Of a DNA stretch of 64,000 nucleotides, positions 53,968-63,385 are shown piece after piece. Numbering within the stretch: the stretch's first letter is position 1; every line of letters begins with the position of its first letter. The translations under genes were made by a program, and so were the position numbers. The stretch is from assembly GCF_034670005.1 (NCBI RefSeq), contig NZ_JAXMOH010000002.1:248001-312000 (forward strand), in the 5' to 3' direction. The stretch comes from Thalassobius sp034670005 (lineage in GTDB: Bacteria; Pseudomonadota; Alphaproteobacteria; Rhodobacterales; Rhodobacteraceae). Below the pieces are notes generated by a model. It was not told the DNA's origin. It saw only the letters and a list, made by a program, of their open reading frames with translations, and ran no database searches.

Positions 53968-55188
53968 ATGACCCAAACTGAATATGTCCCCGACGATAGC
54001 CGCGCAAGACGCAACGTTTATATCCTGGTTCTGGCACAGGCGTTTCTGGGCGCACAGATGCCGATGATCTTTATCATCGGCGGGCTGGCCGGGCAGTCTC
54101 TGGCGTCAAATTTGTGTTTCGCAACGCTACCGATTTCGCTGATCGTTCTGGGCAGCATGCTGGCGGCAACGCCCGTGTCGCATATCATGCAGAAATATGG
54201 CCGCCGCACCGGGTTCTTTATGGGTGCGGGCGCCGGTGCTATTGGCGGGGCGGTGGGGGCTTACGGGCTCTACCTTGCTTCTTTTCCGGTCTTCCTGCTG
54301 GGCAGTCTGATCACCGGGGTCTATATGTCAGCACAGGGGTTCTATCGCTTTGCTGCCGCCGACACCGCCAGCGATACGTTCCGCCCGAAAGCAATTTCCT
54401 ACGTGATGGCAGGCGGGCTTGCTTCGGCGATCATCGGGCCGCAGATGGTGAAATTGACGGCAGACGCTTTCGTGGTTCCGTTTATGGGCACCTATATGGC
54501 CGTGATCGGGGTGAATGTGTTGGGATCGCTGTTGTTTCTGTTCATCGACATCCCGCGCCCGACCGCGCCAAGCGGGGATGCCCCGCGCGGCCGCAGCCGG
54601 ATAGAGCTGCTGAAGACGCCGCGCATCGCGGTCGCTGTGATCTGCGCCATGGTATCTTATGCGCTGATGAACCTGGTGATGACGTCGACACCGCTGGCCG
54701 TGGTCGGTTGCGGCTTTGAAAAAAATACTGCCGCCGACGTTGTCAGTGCCCACGTTCTGGCCATGTATATCCCGTCCTTCTTCACCGGCCATCTGATCGC
54801 CCGCTTCGGAGTGGAAAAGATCGTCGCTTTCGGTCTGGTGATCCTGGCCGGGGCCGGGGCGGTGGCACTACAGGGGGTCGAACTGGAAAACTTCTTCATC
54901 GCTCTGGTCCTGCTGGGCGTGGGGTGGAACTTCGGATTTATCGGCGCCACCACCATGCTGGCGGGGGCGCATGAACCGAATGAACGCGGCAAGATGCAGG
55001 GGCTGAACGACCTGATGGTTTTCGGCGGCGTCACCTTTGCCTCGCTGGCCTCGGGCGGTTTGATGAACTGTTCGGGCGGCAGCGCTCAGGCGGGCTGGAC
55101 CAGCGTCAACCTGGCAATGGCCCCGTTCCTGATGCTGGCCGGTGGCGCGTTGATCTGGCTGATGTTCCAGCCGAAGGATGATTACTGA
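53968..55188 (+). CDS. MFS transporter of unknown substrate
   Basis: A 406-residue major facilitator with 12 predicted helices. Motif A-like HIMQKYGRRTGFFMG follows helix 2, and the C-terminal half has MLAGAHEPNERGKMQGLNDLM, typical of a bacterial MFS_1 subgroup. The start at 53968 is chosen because upstream codons to 53911 have no membrane or family character and no ribosome-binding site. It follows cobB by 108 bases and could be on its transcript, but a corrinoid role is only a guess. Confidence 0.85.
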   Translation: MTQTEYVPDDSRARRNVYILVLAQAFLGAQMPMIFIIGGLAGQSLASNLCFATLPISLIVLGSMLAATPVSHIMQKYGRRTGFFMGAGAGAIGGAVGAYGLYLASFPVFLLGSLITGVYMSAQGFYRFAAADTASDTFRPKAISYVMAGGLASAIIGPQMVKLTADAFVVPFMGTYMAVIGVNVLGSLLFLFIDIPRPTAPSGDAPRGRSRIELLKTPRIAVAVICAMVSYALMNLVMTSTPLAVVGCGFEKNTAADVVSAHVLAMYIPSFFTGHLIARFGVEKIVAFGLVILAGAGAVALQGVELENFFIALVLLGVGWNFGFIGATTMLAGAHEPNERGKMQGLNDLMVFGGVTFASLASGGLMNCSGGSAQAGWTSVNLAMAPFLMLAGGALIWLMFQPKDDY

Positions 55189-55261
55189 CCCCGGGCAAAT
55201 CTGATACCGGGAAAGCTGGCCGCCCGGATCGGTTGCGTCGGCTTAGCTTGGTGCAGGGAGC

Positions 55262-55336
55262 GTGAAGGGGGTGTACCCCCCTCTACGCGCGTCGCGCGCA
55301 TTCACCCCGGATATTTCTAAAAAGAAGACTACTGGC
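55262..55336 (-). repeat. Copy D of the post-stop-codon repeat element with two hairpins
   Basis: On the minus strand, directly after the stop codon of the leftward gene ending at 55337: TCTTCTTTTTAGAAATATCC then GGGGTGAAT, hairpin 1 (GCGCG-CGA-CGCGC) and hairpin 2 (GGGGG-TACA-CCCCC). Same order as copy B but different stem sequences. Confidence 0.65.
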
Positions 55337-56116
55337 TTACCAGCGGTGACGTTGAGCACGCCAGAGCAGGGTAAGGTTCTTGCGGAATTCGGACGGCCGC
55401 AATGCGCCTTGCTTGACCCTTTGCGGGGCCGCAACCGCCCGTGTCAGGATCGAGCCGGCCTGCCAGGCCGAAAGCAGTGCCGGAGCCGCCGAAGGCGCAA
55501 TACCGTCGCGTTGCGCGCGCGCGCGTGACAGCCGCGTCAACCCGTCACGCGCCAGCGCCACGACAGCGGCATCGCGTCCATCAAGCAACGGCACCCGCCC
55601 GGCCTTTTCCAGCTCCGGGATCGCGCAAAGGAAATTGGCCAGCCCGCTGGCATAACCGATATCGCGAATGACCGCCTCGTCGCCGCCGCCAAGAGCCTGA
55701 ACGGCGGCAAGCAGCAGGTTGGAAGACGTGTTCTGCAGATAGGTTTCAAACGCAGTTTCGTCTTCGAAAGGATCGCGGTAGATGTCCCAGCGGCGCGCCT
55801 CGATCAGGTCGTCGATCCAAACCGCCCCCTGGACATCCAGAATTTGCGCCAGCGGCGTCACTACCTGATGCCGCCGGGGTTGCTTGCCTTCCGCGATCTC
55901 TTGCAGAGCGTCCCGCCACCATTGCAGCCGCATCTCAGCGACCATCGGTTCCTGCGTCACCCAAGGTGCACGGGCAATCTCGACATTGGCAGCAAAGATC
56001 GGGAACAACATGGCCCGCGCGGCAACAGGCGCGGCCATGACGGCCCGAAACCGATCCGGATCGGCCTGTTCGACCAGTTGCGCACAGGCCAGCAGATCGG
56101 GGTCGTCAAATCCCAT
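55337..56116 (-). CDS. Squalene/phytoene synthase family protein
   Basis: A 259-residue all-helical protein of the squalene/phytoene synthase superfamily, closest in style to the NDUFAF6-like group. The first aspartate-rich motif is replaced by a weak pattern and the LQWWRDALQEI segment resembles NDUFAF6-type members, so prenyl condensation is doubtful; relatives assist respiratory complex I assembly in mitochondria. It begins 11 bases inside the upstream alpha/beta hydrolase gene, and a repeat element follows its stop. Confidence 0.8.
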   Translation of the reverse strand: MGFDDPDLLACAQLVEQADPDRFRAVMAAPVAARAMLFPIFAANVEIARAPWVTQEPMVAEMRLQWWRDALQEIAEGKQPRRHQVVTPLAQILDVQGAVWIDDLIEARRWDIYRDPFEDETAFETYLQNTSSNLLLAAVQALGGGDEAVIRDIGYASGLANFLCAIPELEKAGRVPLLDGRDAAVVALARDGLTRLSRARAQRDGIAPSAAPALLSAWQAGSILTRAVAAPQRVKQGALRPSEFRKNLTLLWRAQRHRW

Positions 56117-57080
56117 CAATGAAATCCCCGATCAATTTCAGCGTTTGCGGTGCCTCAACCACATCGAGATGAGACACCCCGTCGATCAGCACATAGCGCC
56201 CTTTATCGTTGTATTCGGACATCAGCGGTTCGTAACGTTTGGCAAAAAATGCCTCGTCCTCGCGCCCCGCGATCAGCAAGAAGCGCGGCAAGGCGGCGAT
56301 GTCTTTCTCATAGGACGGTCGCGGCGCGAAGGACGTGTTGAGCCGGTAGGAATAAGCGGTCGTGGCGGTATGCCCCAAGGGCCCGTTGAGCACCGATTTT
56401 GGCATGTCGAATTGGATCACTGTCAGCGCGTTCAGCGCCTTGATCCCGACCGCGTTCAACAGGCTCAGCCCGATCACCCGACGAGTCAGCACATGGGCCC
56501 ATCCGCCGGAATTGGGTCGCGTGGTGGGCGCGTTATATTTCAGGAAAGGTGCCAGCAGAATCGCGGCATCGATCAAATCGCCCTGCGCCCCGCCTGCAAA
56601 CCGCACCACCAGCCCGCCGCCCGAACTGTGCCCGGCGAGGATCACCTTCTGCCCCGGCTTCACCCGGGCATGGATCAGATCGGCCAGATCGTCCTCGAAC
56701 TGTCCGATATAGTCCAGATCACCGCGCCGCCCGGGATTCGCCCCGTGACCACGCAGGTCGGGCACCAGAACATCGGCCTTACCCGCCAATTGCCGCGCTA
56801 CCCCGTCGAATTGCCCACCATGCCAGCCCGATCCGTGGATCAGCACCAGAAGCGGGCTTTTTTCCGGCCCTGAAACAGACCGCACGGATAGCTTGAACCC
56901 ATCTCGCATTGTCACTTTTTCAATCGGCAGAGGCGTGGTTTGACGCCCGATCTGACGGCTGAAATCCAACCCTTCTGTGCCGGGCAGATCCCCGGGCCGT
57001 TGCGATCCGATCAGCCCAAGCGCAATCGCCAGTGGAACCGCCGCCGAAAGAGCCGCGACCCGAACCACTCCCCAGATCAT
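56106..57080 (-). CDS. Alpha/beta hydrolase
   Basis: A 324-residue serine hydrolase with an N-terminal membrane/signal segment (about 1-25), so anchored or exported. LIHGSGWHGGQFDG provides the oxyanion region, the nucleophile elbow is GHSSGGGL, and the catalytic Asp/His are near GREDEAF and GVSHLDV, suggesting a lysophospholipase-like or ester hydrolase. It overlaps cimA by four bases (ATGA) upstream and the phytoene-synthase-like gene by 11 bases downstream. Confidence 0.88.
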   Translation of the reverse strand: MIWGVVRVAALSAAVPLAIALGLIGSQRPGDLPGTEGLDFSRQIGRQTTPLPIEKVTMRDGFKLSVRSVSGPEKSPLLVLIHGSGWHGGQFDGVARQLAGKADVLVPDLRGHGANPGRRGDLDYIGQFEDDLADLIHARVKPGQKVILAGHSSGGGLVVRFAGGAQGDLIDAAILLAPFLKYNAPTTRPNSGGWAHVLTRRVIGLSLLNAVGIKALNALTVIQFDMPKSVLNGPLGHTATTAYSYRLNTSFAPRPSYEKDIAALPRFLLIAGREDEAFFAKRYEPLMSEYNDKGRYVLIDGVSHLDVVEAPQTLKLIGDFIDGI

Positions 57081-58693
57081 GACGCTTGTCCTTCGCGCAG
57101 TAATTTCCAGTTGATCGCATCCAGAAGCGCCTCGAAGGATGCATCCACGATGTTTGGTGACACCCCGACGGTGGACCAGCGTCGCCCCTGCCCGTCTTCG
57201 CTGTCGATGATAACGCGGGTCACGGCCTCGGTGCCGCCCTGGGTGATGCGCACCTTGAAATCCACCAGACGCATATCGGCCAACTGGTCCGAATAGCGCC
57301 CCAGATCTTTGGACAGCGCCTTGGCCAGCGCGTTCACCGGGCCACGGTCGCCGCCGGTTTCATCAAGAGATTCCGACACGGACAGTTTCTTTTCGCCGTC
57401 GACCTTCACCACCACGACCGCTTCGGACAGGCTGATCATCCTGTCATACTTGTTCTTGCGCCGCTCCACCGTCACCTTGTAGCGCTTGACCTCGAAGAAG
57501 TCGGGGCTCAGCCCAAGTTCCTTACGCGCCAAGAGTTCGAAACTGGCCTGCGCGCTGTCATAGGTATAGCCCTCGGCTTCGCGTTGCTTGATGATATCAA
57601 GTATCCGAGCCAGTGCCGGATCACCCTTGTCGACCTGCAATCCGGCCTCGGCCAGACGGCGGCGCAGGTTCGATTGCCCGGCCTGGTTCGACATTGGGAT
57701 GATCCGCTCATTGCCGACAAGGCCCGGATCGATATGTTCATAGGTGCTGGGATCCTTCAGGATCGCGCTGGCATGCAGCCCCGCCTTGTGGGCAAAGGCC
57801 GAGGCCCCGACATAGGGCGCCTGCCGGAACGGCACCCTGTTGAGGATATCGTCAAGCGTCCGGCTGGCCCGCACCATCCCGGTCAGCGCGCCATGGCTGA
57901 TCCCGGTCTCAAAATGACTGGCATAGGGTTCCTTCAGCAGTAGCGTCGGGATCAGCGTGGTCAGGTTGGCATTGCCGCAGCGTTCGCCCAACCCGTTCAG
58001 GGTGCCCTGAACCTGCCGCGCCCCGGCATCGATGGCCGCAAGCGACCCGGCCACCGCGTTTTCAGTGTCGTTATGGGTGTGAATGCCCAGATGGGTGCCC
58101 GGAATGCCCGCCGCGATCACCGCGCGGGTGATTTCCCCGATTTCGCCCGGCAGGGTGCCGCCATTGGTGTCGCACAGCACGATCCATCGCGCCCCGGCCT
58201 CGAAAGCGGCGCGCACCGCGTCCAGCGCATAACCCGGGTTTGCCTTGTACCCGTCAAAGAAATGTTCCGCATCGAACAGCGCCTCGTGCCCCTGGGCCAC
58301 CAGATATTCAATGGATCGCGCGATATTTTCGATGTTTTCCGCCAAGCTGATGCCAAGAGCGGTCTCGACATGGAAATCATGGGTCTTGCCCACAAGGCAA
58401 ACCGCAGGCGTACCTGCATTCATCACCGCCGCCAGCACATCGTCGTTTTCCGCCGACCGCCCGGCCCGCTTGGTCATGCCAAAGGCGGTAAACTGCGCTT
58501 TCAGCTTTGGTTTCGCCTCGAAAAATTCGCTGTCGGTCGGATTGGCCCCGGGCCAGCCGCCTTCGATGTAATCGACGCCCAGCTCATCCAGAACCGTGGC
58601 GATCTGCATCTTCTCGGGGGTCGAAAACTGCACCCCCTGGGTCTGCTGCCCGTCGCGCAGCGTGGTGTCGTAGATATAGAGGCGCTCTGTCAT
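57077..58693 (-). CDS. cimA: Citramalate synthase
   Basis: A 538-residue DRE-TIM metallolyase that condenses pyruvate and acetyl-CoA to (R)-citramalate, feeding isoleucine synthesis without threonine. YDTTLRDGQQTQG begins the barrel, GIHTHNDTENAVAGSL supplies metal ligands, GLGERCGNANL is conserved, and a C-terminal LeuA-type regulatory domain (about 400-530) suggests feedback control. Citramalate rather than isopropylmalate synthase is chosen from the EGGWPGANPTD and THDFHVETAL signatures. The start at 58693 is fixed by GGGGAA upstream. A giant hairpin lies in its leader. Confidence 0.92.
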   Translation of the reverse strand: MTERLYIYDTTLRDGQQTQGVQFSTPEKMQIATVLDELGVDYIEGGWPGANPTDSEFFEAKPKLKAQFTAFGMTKRAGRSAENDDVLAAVMNAGTPAVCLVGKTHDFHVETALGISLAENIENIARSIEYLVAQGHEALFDAEHFFDGYKANPGYALDAVRAAFEAGARWIVLCDTNGGTLPGEIGEITRAVIAAGIPGTHLGIHTHNDTENAVAGSLAAIDAGARQVQGTLNGLGERCGNANLTTLIPTLLLKEPYASHFETGISHGALTGMVRASRTLDDILNRVPFRQAPYVGASAFAHKAGLHASAILKDPSTYEHIDPGLVGNERIIPMSNQAGQSNLRRRLAEAGLQVDKGDPALARILDIIKQREAEGYTYDSAQASFELLARKELGLSPDFFEVKRYKVTVERRKNKYDRMISLSEAVVVVKVDGEKKLSVSESLDETGGDRGPVNALAKALSKDLGRYSDQLADMRLVDFKVRITQGGTEAVTRVIIDSEDGQGRRWSTVGVSPNIVDASFEALLDAINWKLLREGQAS

Positions 58694-58727
58694 TCTGCAC
58701 ATTCCCCGCCGGGGCGCGCAGCGGCCC

Positions 58728-58794
58728 GGCATGCGCCCGCCCGCCCCCAGGCGGGCGCATTCTGCGCCCGCCTGGGGGCGGGCGGGCGCATGCC
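58728..58794. repeat. Perfect 32-bp inverted repeat with 3-nt loop
   Basis: Left arm 58728-58759 and right arm 58763-58794 are exact reverse complements (checked base by base), separated by TTC. The arms are about 88% GC, begin with GGCATGCGCC and there is no T-tract. It lies in the 118-base gap between the cysS stop (58812) and the cimA start (58693) on the minus strand, so transcribed RNA would fold into a very stable rod 34 bases before cimA. Confidence 0.95.
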
Positions 58795-58811
58795 TGTTGT
58801 TGTGCGGCGTA

Positions 58812-60194
58812 TCATTTCAGAGCCTCCAGCTTGGAAGGATCGAACCCCGGCCCGGGCAGCAATTCGACCCCGGCCTTGCTCATCCGCACCTCGACGCCCG
58901 CGTCCAGCAGAGCCGCTTTCATCCGATCCACCTCGGAAAAATCCTTGCTCTGCATCGCAGCCGCACGGATGGTGACCAGCTTCTCGGCCAACTCACTCAG
59001 ATCAGCGTTGGGCTCCGCCGCCCAATCGCCCAGATCGTCACGCAACAGCCCAAGCAAATGCGCCGACGCCTTCAGCCCCGCCGCATCGCCCGCACTCGCT
59101 AACTTGTGCAACTCGGCGATTGCGCCAGCAGTGTTCAGATCGTCGGCCAGTGCCGCAATGACCGCCTCGTTCACCGTCCCTTGCTCCACACCCTCCACAA
59201 GCTTGTACCATTTACGCAGAGTCACCTCAGCCTCCGCCGCCTTCTTCGCAGTCCAGTCCATCGGCTTGCGGTAATGGGTCGACAGGAACACAAACCGGAT
59301 CACCTCGCCCGGCACCGGGGGCATTCCGTCATGACCGTCGAGCAAATCACGCACGGTGAAGAAATTGCCCAGCGACTTGGACATCTTCTTGCCCTCGACC
59401 TGCAGCATTTCGTTATGCAGCCAGTAATTTGCAAAATGACCCTCGGGATGGGCGCAGCAGCTTTGCGCGATTTCATTCTCGTGATGCGGGAACATCAGGT
59501 CGTTACCGCCGCCGTGAATGTCGAAGGTGGCGCCCAGCAGTTCGTAGGACATGGCCGAGCATTCGATATGCCAACCCGGCCGGCCACGCCCCCACGGGCT
59601 GTCCCAGCCCGGCAGGTCGTCGGAGGACGGTTTCCACAAAACGAAATCCATCGGGTTGCGTTTGTAGGGGGCGACCTCGACCCTTGCACCGGCGATCATG
59701 TCATCGACCGTGCGGCCCGACAGCGCGCCATAATCCTTGTAGCTTTCCACCGAAAACAACACATGGCCCTCGGCCGCATAGGCGTGGCCCTTGGCAATCA
59801 GGTCCTCGATCATCGCAATCATCGCACCGATATAGGCGGTGGCACGCGGCATTTGTGTAGGTTCCAACGCCCCGAGCGCCGCCATGTCATCAAGATACCA
59901 CCCGGTGGTTTCTGCGGTGATCTCTGCAATCGACCTGCCGCTTTCGGCGGCGCGGGCGTTGATCTTGTCGTCCACGTCGGTGAAGTTGCGCACGTAAGTC
60001 ACGTGGTCGGGCCCATAAACATGGCGCAGGAGCCGGAACAAGGTATCGAACACCACCACCGGGCGCGCATTGCCGATATGGGCGCGATCATAAACCGTTG
60101 GCCCACAGACATACATCCGTACATTGTCGGAATCGATCGGGGTAAAGACCTCTTTTTGTCGGGTCCTGGTATTGTGCAGCTTGATCGTCGTCAT
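58812..60194 (-). CDS. cysS: Cysteinyl-tRNA synthetase
   Basis: A 460-residue class I synthetase. The HIGH-type motif appears as AHIGNARP, KMSKS as KKMSKSLGN, and zinc ligands are in MYVCGPTVYD, HIECSAMS and FPHHENE. Length and order are normal. It is upstream of cimA on the same strand with the 32-bp inverted repeat between, and is divergent from an aminotransferase gene. Confidence 0.97.
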   Translation of the reverse strand: MTTIKLHNTRTRQKEVFTPIDSDNVRMYVCGPTVYDRAHIGNARPVVVFDTLFRLLRHVYGPDHVTYVRNFTDVDDKINARAAESGRSIAEITAETTGWYLDDMAALGALEPTQMPRATAYIGAMIAMIEDLIAKGHAYAAEGHVLFSVESYKDYGALSGRTVDDMIAGARVEVAPYKRNPMDFVLWKPSSDDLPGWDSPWGRGRPGWHIECSAMSYELLGATFDIHGGGNDLMFPHHENEIAQSCCAHPEGHFANYWLHNEMLQVEGKKMSKSLGNFFTVRDLLDGHDGMPPVPGEVIRFVFLSTHYRKPMDWTAKKAAEAEVTLRKWYKLVEGVEQGTVNEAVIAALADDLNTAGAIAELHKLASAGDAAGLKASAHLLGLLRDDLGDWAAEPNADLSELAEKLVTIRAAAMQSKDFSEVDRMKAALLDAGVEVRMSKAGVELLPGPGFDPSKLEALK

Positions 60195-60458
60195 AGGTCC
60201 TCACACGCGCAGCCGGGCTCGCGGCGGGCTTATCAACTTCGTCATGTCATTGGAAGATCAGAACGGCCCGCGCGAATTTCTCAGCGGGTAATAATGCAGC
60301 AGATAATGCAGGTCATTGCGTTCATACCAAAATGATAATCGCTGATCGGACCGGTCACAATCGCTGAATTGACAAATCAGGCAATCGCGGGCCTGCTGCG
60401 CCGCGAAAAGGCATCCGGCGGATCGCCACCGGACAACATTTCCAAGATGAGGTCAAAC

Positions 60459-61643
60459 ATGCGTCTGTCTTCCCGGGTGCTGAATATCAACGGTGGCGGA
60501 TCGGATGGCTGGGACGTGTTCTATCGCGCCCGGGCGCTGAAGGCGGCGGGCGAACCCGTGGTGGAACTGACCATCGGCGAGCACGATATCGGCACCGCCG
60601 ACGACATCCTCGACGCGATGCACCGTTCGGCCCGGGGCGGCCATACCGGCTATGCCGAGGTGCCCGGCATCAAGGGCTTGCGCGACAAGGTCGCTGAACG
60701 GACACAGACCCGCACCGGTGTACAAACCACGCGCGACAACGTGTTGATCACCGCCGGAGGACAAGCGGCGCTGTTCGCGGCGCATCTGGCCAGTTGCGAT
60801 CCCGGCGACAGGGCGCTGTTCATTGATCCCTATTACGTCACCTATCCCGGCACCATCCGATCGGGCGGCGCGGTGCCGGTGCCAGTACGAGCACTACCGG
60901 AAAACGGATTTCAGCCGCTTGCAGGTGATATCGACGCAGTGGCCGAGGGCGCGCGGTCGCTTTTGATCAACACGCCGAACAATCCCGCTGGCGTGGTCTA
61001 TTCACGCGATACGCTGAACGGTATCGCGAATGTGGTGAAGGCCCGTAACCTGTGGCTGATCTCAGACGAGGTGTATGACAGCCAAATCTGGCAGGGTGAA
61101 CATCTCAGCCCGCGCGCCCTGCCCGGCATGGCGGATCGCACGCTGGTGGTCGGATCGATGTCGAAATCGCACGCCATGACCGGCAGCCGGCTGGGATGGA
61201 TCATCGGACCGGCAGAGGCAATCGCGCATTTCGAATCTTTGTCGACCAACACCAATTACGGCGTGGCCGGTTTCATCCAGGATGCGGCGCTCTACGCCTT
61301 GAATCAGGGGGACGAGATGGAACAATCCGTTGCCGCCCCGTTCCGCCGCCGCCGCGACAAGGCGCTGAAAATCCTCGCCGGTCAAAACACGGTCAGGCCG
61401 GTGCCCCCCGACGGGGCGATGTATCTGCTGCTGGATATCCGCGCGACCGGATTGAATGGTGACGGGTTTGCCAACCGCCTGCTAGACGCCCATCGCATCG
61501 CGGTAATGCCGGGCGAAAGCTTCGGCCAGGCCGCTACGGGGCATATCCGCGTCGCGATGACCGTGGCCGATGACGTATTCTGCGACGCATTGGAAACGCT
61601 GGTCAGCTTTGCCGGGAATTTGGCGGGTGAGAAACCGGGATGA
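60459..61643 (+). CDS. PLP-dependent class I/II aminotransferase
   Basis: A 394-residue fold-type I aminotransferase. PLP contacts N175 (NTPNNPAG), D203 and Y206 (ISDEVYD) and the Schiff-base Lys236 (GSMSKSHAM) are present, with Arg in GHIRVAM for the carboxylate. It resembles aspartate/arginine-pyruvate type enzymes, but the amino donor is not deducible. GAGG lies seven bases before the ATG at 60459; an upstream frame to 60369 is not preferred. It is followed after 34 bases by the convergent DUF3179 gene. Confidence 0.9.
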   Translation: MRLSSRVLNINGGGSDGWDVFYRARALKAAGEPVVELTIGEHDIGTADDILDAMHRSARGGHTGYAEVPGIKGLRDKVAERTQTRTGVQTTRDNVLITAGGQAALFAAHLASCDPGDRALFIDPYYVTYPGTIRSGGAVPVPVRALPENGFQPLAGDIDAVAEGARSLLINTPNNPAGVVYSRDTLNGIANVVKARNLWLISDEVYDSQIWQGEHLSPRALPGMADRTLVVGSMSKSHAMTGSRLGWIIGPAEAIAHFESLSTNTNYGVAGFIQDAALYALNQGDEMEQSVAAPFRRRRDKALKILAGQNTVRPVPPDGAMYLLLDIRATGLNGDGFANRLLDAHRIAVMPGESFGQAATGHIRVAMTVADDVFCDALETLVSFAGNLAGEKPG

Positions 61644-61677
61644 GGACACCGGGCGGCACGGCTGACACGTGCAGCGC

Positions 61678-62646
61678 CTACTGTGCCAGCATCCATTCCC
61701 CATCCGGCCAGAACGCGTGGAAGGCAAAAGCAAACATCACGTCATGCGCCAGATCGCGCCCCTGCCCGTCCTGCACCCGGATCGCACCCACCGACCTGCC
61801 CTTCGCAATCGCCGCCGTATCCAGCGCCGAGGCCTGTTCATCCTGCCAGCGCAGTACGATACCTGCCTCCGTGATCACCTTTTCCCGGCCCAGCCGTTCC
61901 ATCGTCCAGGCCCTGTTGCCGACCCGAATGACCCGCATCAACGGCGGCACGCCATGGGGCGGGTTTTCACCACTATACAGGAACGGCCGGTGCGCACTGT
62001 CATAGCTTTGATAAGGATTGGTTCCATAGGCCCGGGAAAATTCCGGCTGCATCATCACCAATCCGCCCGGATAGGCGGCGCGGAAACTGGCCCAGCTTTC
62101 CATCCAGACCGGCAGTTGCCGCAGCTTCACCCCGTTGAAATGCCCGACAATGCCCCGGCCAAGCGCCTGTTGCCACCAGCTTTCGGTTTGGCGGTCATAC
62201 ATCACCATATCGGAATTGCGCAGCTTGCCAGTGACGCCAAAACTCAGAATCTGATCGTCCACCCGCCTATCGAATACCAGCGCCGAATTGCACAAAGGAC
62301 AAAACGTAACCGCCACCGGCAGATCACCAATCCGATCATTCACGATCTCGTGCCAGATCAGATAGCGCAGCGGATAGGCCCGCGCCGGCTGCCCGTCCAA
62401 GGCAACGGTAATCACCGGTTCGCGCGGATCGAGGCTGATTTCATCGGCCTGCGCCTTCATGGCCGGATCATCAAGTGCGGGAATGCCATCCTTGGGGGGG
62501 CCGCCGGACAGGATTTCGACCCAGTTTTCCACCTCGGTGCGGGAAAAATCGGTCTTGGGCCATTCGTGGCGCCAGAAATCAGGATTAGCGGCAGCGGGCA
62601 CGACCTGGATCAGGATCAAACCGGCCACTAGGATCAACAGTCTCAT
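61678..62646 (-). CDS. DUF3179 domain secreted protein
   Basis: A 322-residue exported protein: signal peptide about 1-20 (ending PAAA before NPDF), then the DUF3179 domain with its CPLC motif (C116-C119) in VTFCPLCNSALVFDR and SWWQQALGRGIVG. The motif suggests metal or redox chemistry, but the function is not established. AGGAGG lies upstream of the ATG at 62646, deciding the start. Monocistronic. Confidence 0.9.
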   Translation of the reverse strand: MRLLILVAGLILIQVVPAAANPDFWRHEWPKTDFSRTEVENWVEILSGGPPKDGIPALDDPAMKAQADEISLDPREPVITVALDGQPARAYPLRYLIWHEIVNDRIGDLPVAVTFCPLCNSALVFDRRVDDQILSFGVTGKLRNSDMVMYDRQTESWWQQALGRGIVGHFNGVKLRQLPVWMESWASFRAAYPGGLVMMQPEFSRAYGTNPYQSYDSAHRPFLYSGENPPHGVPPLMRVIRVGNRAWTMERLGREKVITEAGIVLRWQDEQASALDTAAIAKGRSVGAIRVQDGQGRDLAHDVMFAFAFHAFWPDGEWMLAQ

Positions 62647-62763
62647 CGCACGCCCTCCTGAAAACCGATCCCAGCATGACCGCAACCACGCGATCTGCAC
62701 AGCCCGTTAACGCAGTTGTGAAGGCAATGATGACGCTTCCAGGCAAACCGAACCGGCGTCATG

Positions 62764-62793
62764 AAAAAGGCCCGGGCATCCGCCGGGCCTTTC
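62764..62793. terminator. Terminator after the cyclophilin pair
   Basis: AAAGGCCCGG-N8-CCGGGCCTTT, nearly symmetric. On the minus strand it is followed by five T, 23 bases after the end of the exported cyclophilin gene. Confidence 0.85.
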
Positions 62794-62815
62794 CCTCGTC
62801 AGCATAATCGACCGA

Positions 62816-63385
62816 TCACTCGGTGACAGTGACCTTTTTCATCACATCGGGCTGGCCCATCACTTCGCCATTGCGACCCTCGCCGCGCTTGATCTGATCC
62901 ACAATATCCATGCCCGCCGTCACCTTGCCGACAACGGTGTAATCGCCGTTCAGGAAATACCCCGGCGCGAACATGATGAAGAACTGCGAATTAGCCGAAT
63001 CCGGATCCTGTGACCGGGCCATGCCGACCACGCCGCGATCGAACGGAACATCGGAAAATTCGGCCTTGAGATCGGGGCGATCCGACCCGCCCCGGCCAGC
63101 CATCCGCATGTCACCGCCCAGCTTTCCAAATTGCACATCACCGGTCTGTGCCATGAAGCCGTCGATGACCCGGTGGAATGCCACGTTGTCATAAGCGCCT
63201 TCTTCGGCCAGGGCGGTGATCTGTGCGACATGTCCGGGGGCCACATCTTCGAACAAATCTACCGTGACAATGCCATTCGCGCCTTCGCCGGCGACTTCGA
63301 TGCTGAGACCTGTCGCCGCAGCCGGACCGGCCAAAATGGCAAGCAAAGCGCCCGCAACCAGCAGGGATTTCTTATCCTTCAACAT
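62816..63385 (-). CDS. Periplasmic peptidyl-prolyl cis-trans isomerase (cyclophilin)
   Basis: A 189-residue cyclophilin with a signal peptide (about 1-24, ending AAA before TGLSIE), so it folds proteins in the periplasm. FHRVIDGFMAQTGD and SANSQFFIMFA hold the active-site Arg, Phe and Gln. Begins 14 bases inside the upstream cytoplasmic cyclophilin gene; the two are paralogues in one operon. Confidence 0.93.
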   Translation of the reverse strand: MLKDKKSLLVAGALLAILAGPAAATGLSIEVAGEGANGIVTVDLFEDVAPGHVAQITALAEEGAYDNVAFHRVIDGFMAQTGDVQFGKLGGDMRMAGRGGSDRPDLKAEFSDVPFDRGVVGMARSQDPDSANSQFFIMFAPGYFLNGDYTVVGKVTAGMDIVDQIKRGEGRNGEVMGQPDVMKKVTVTE

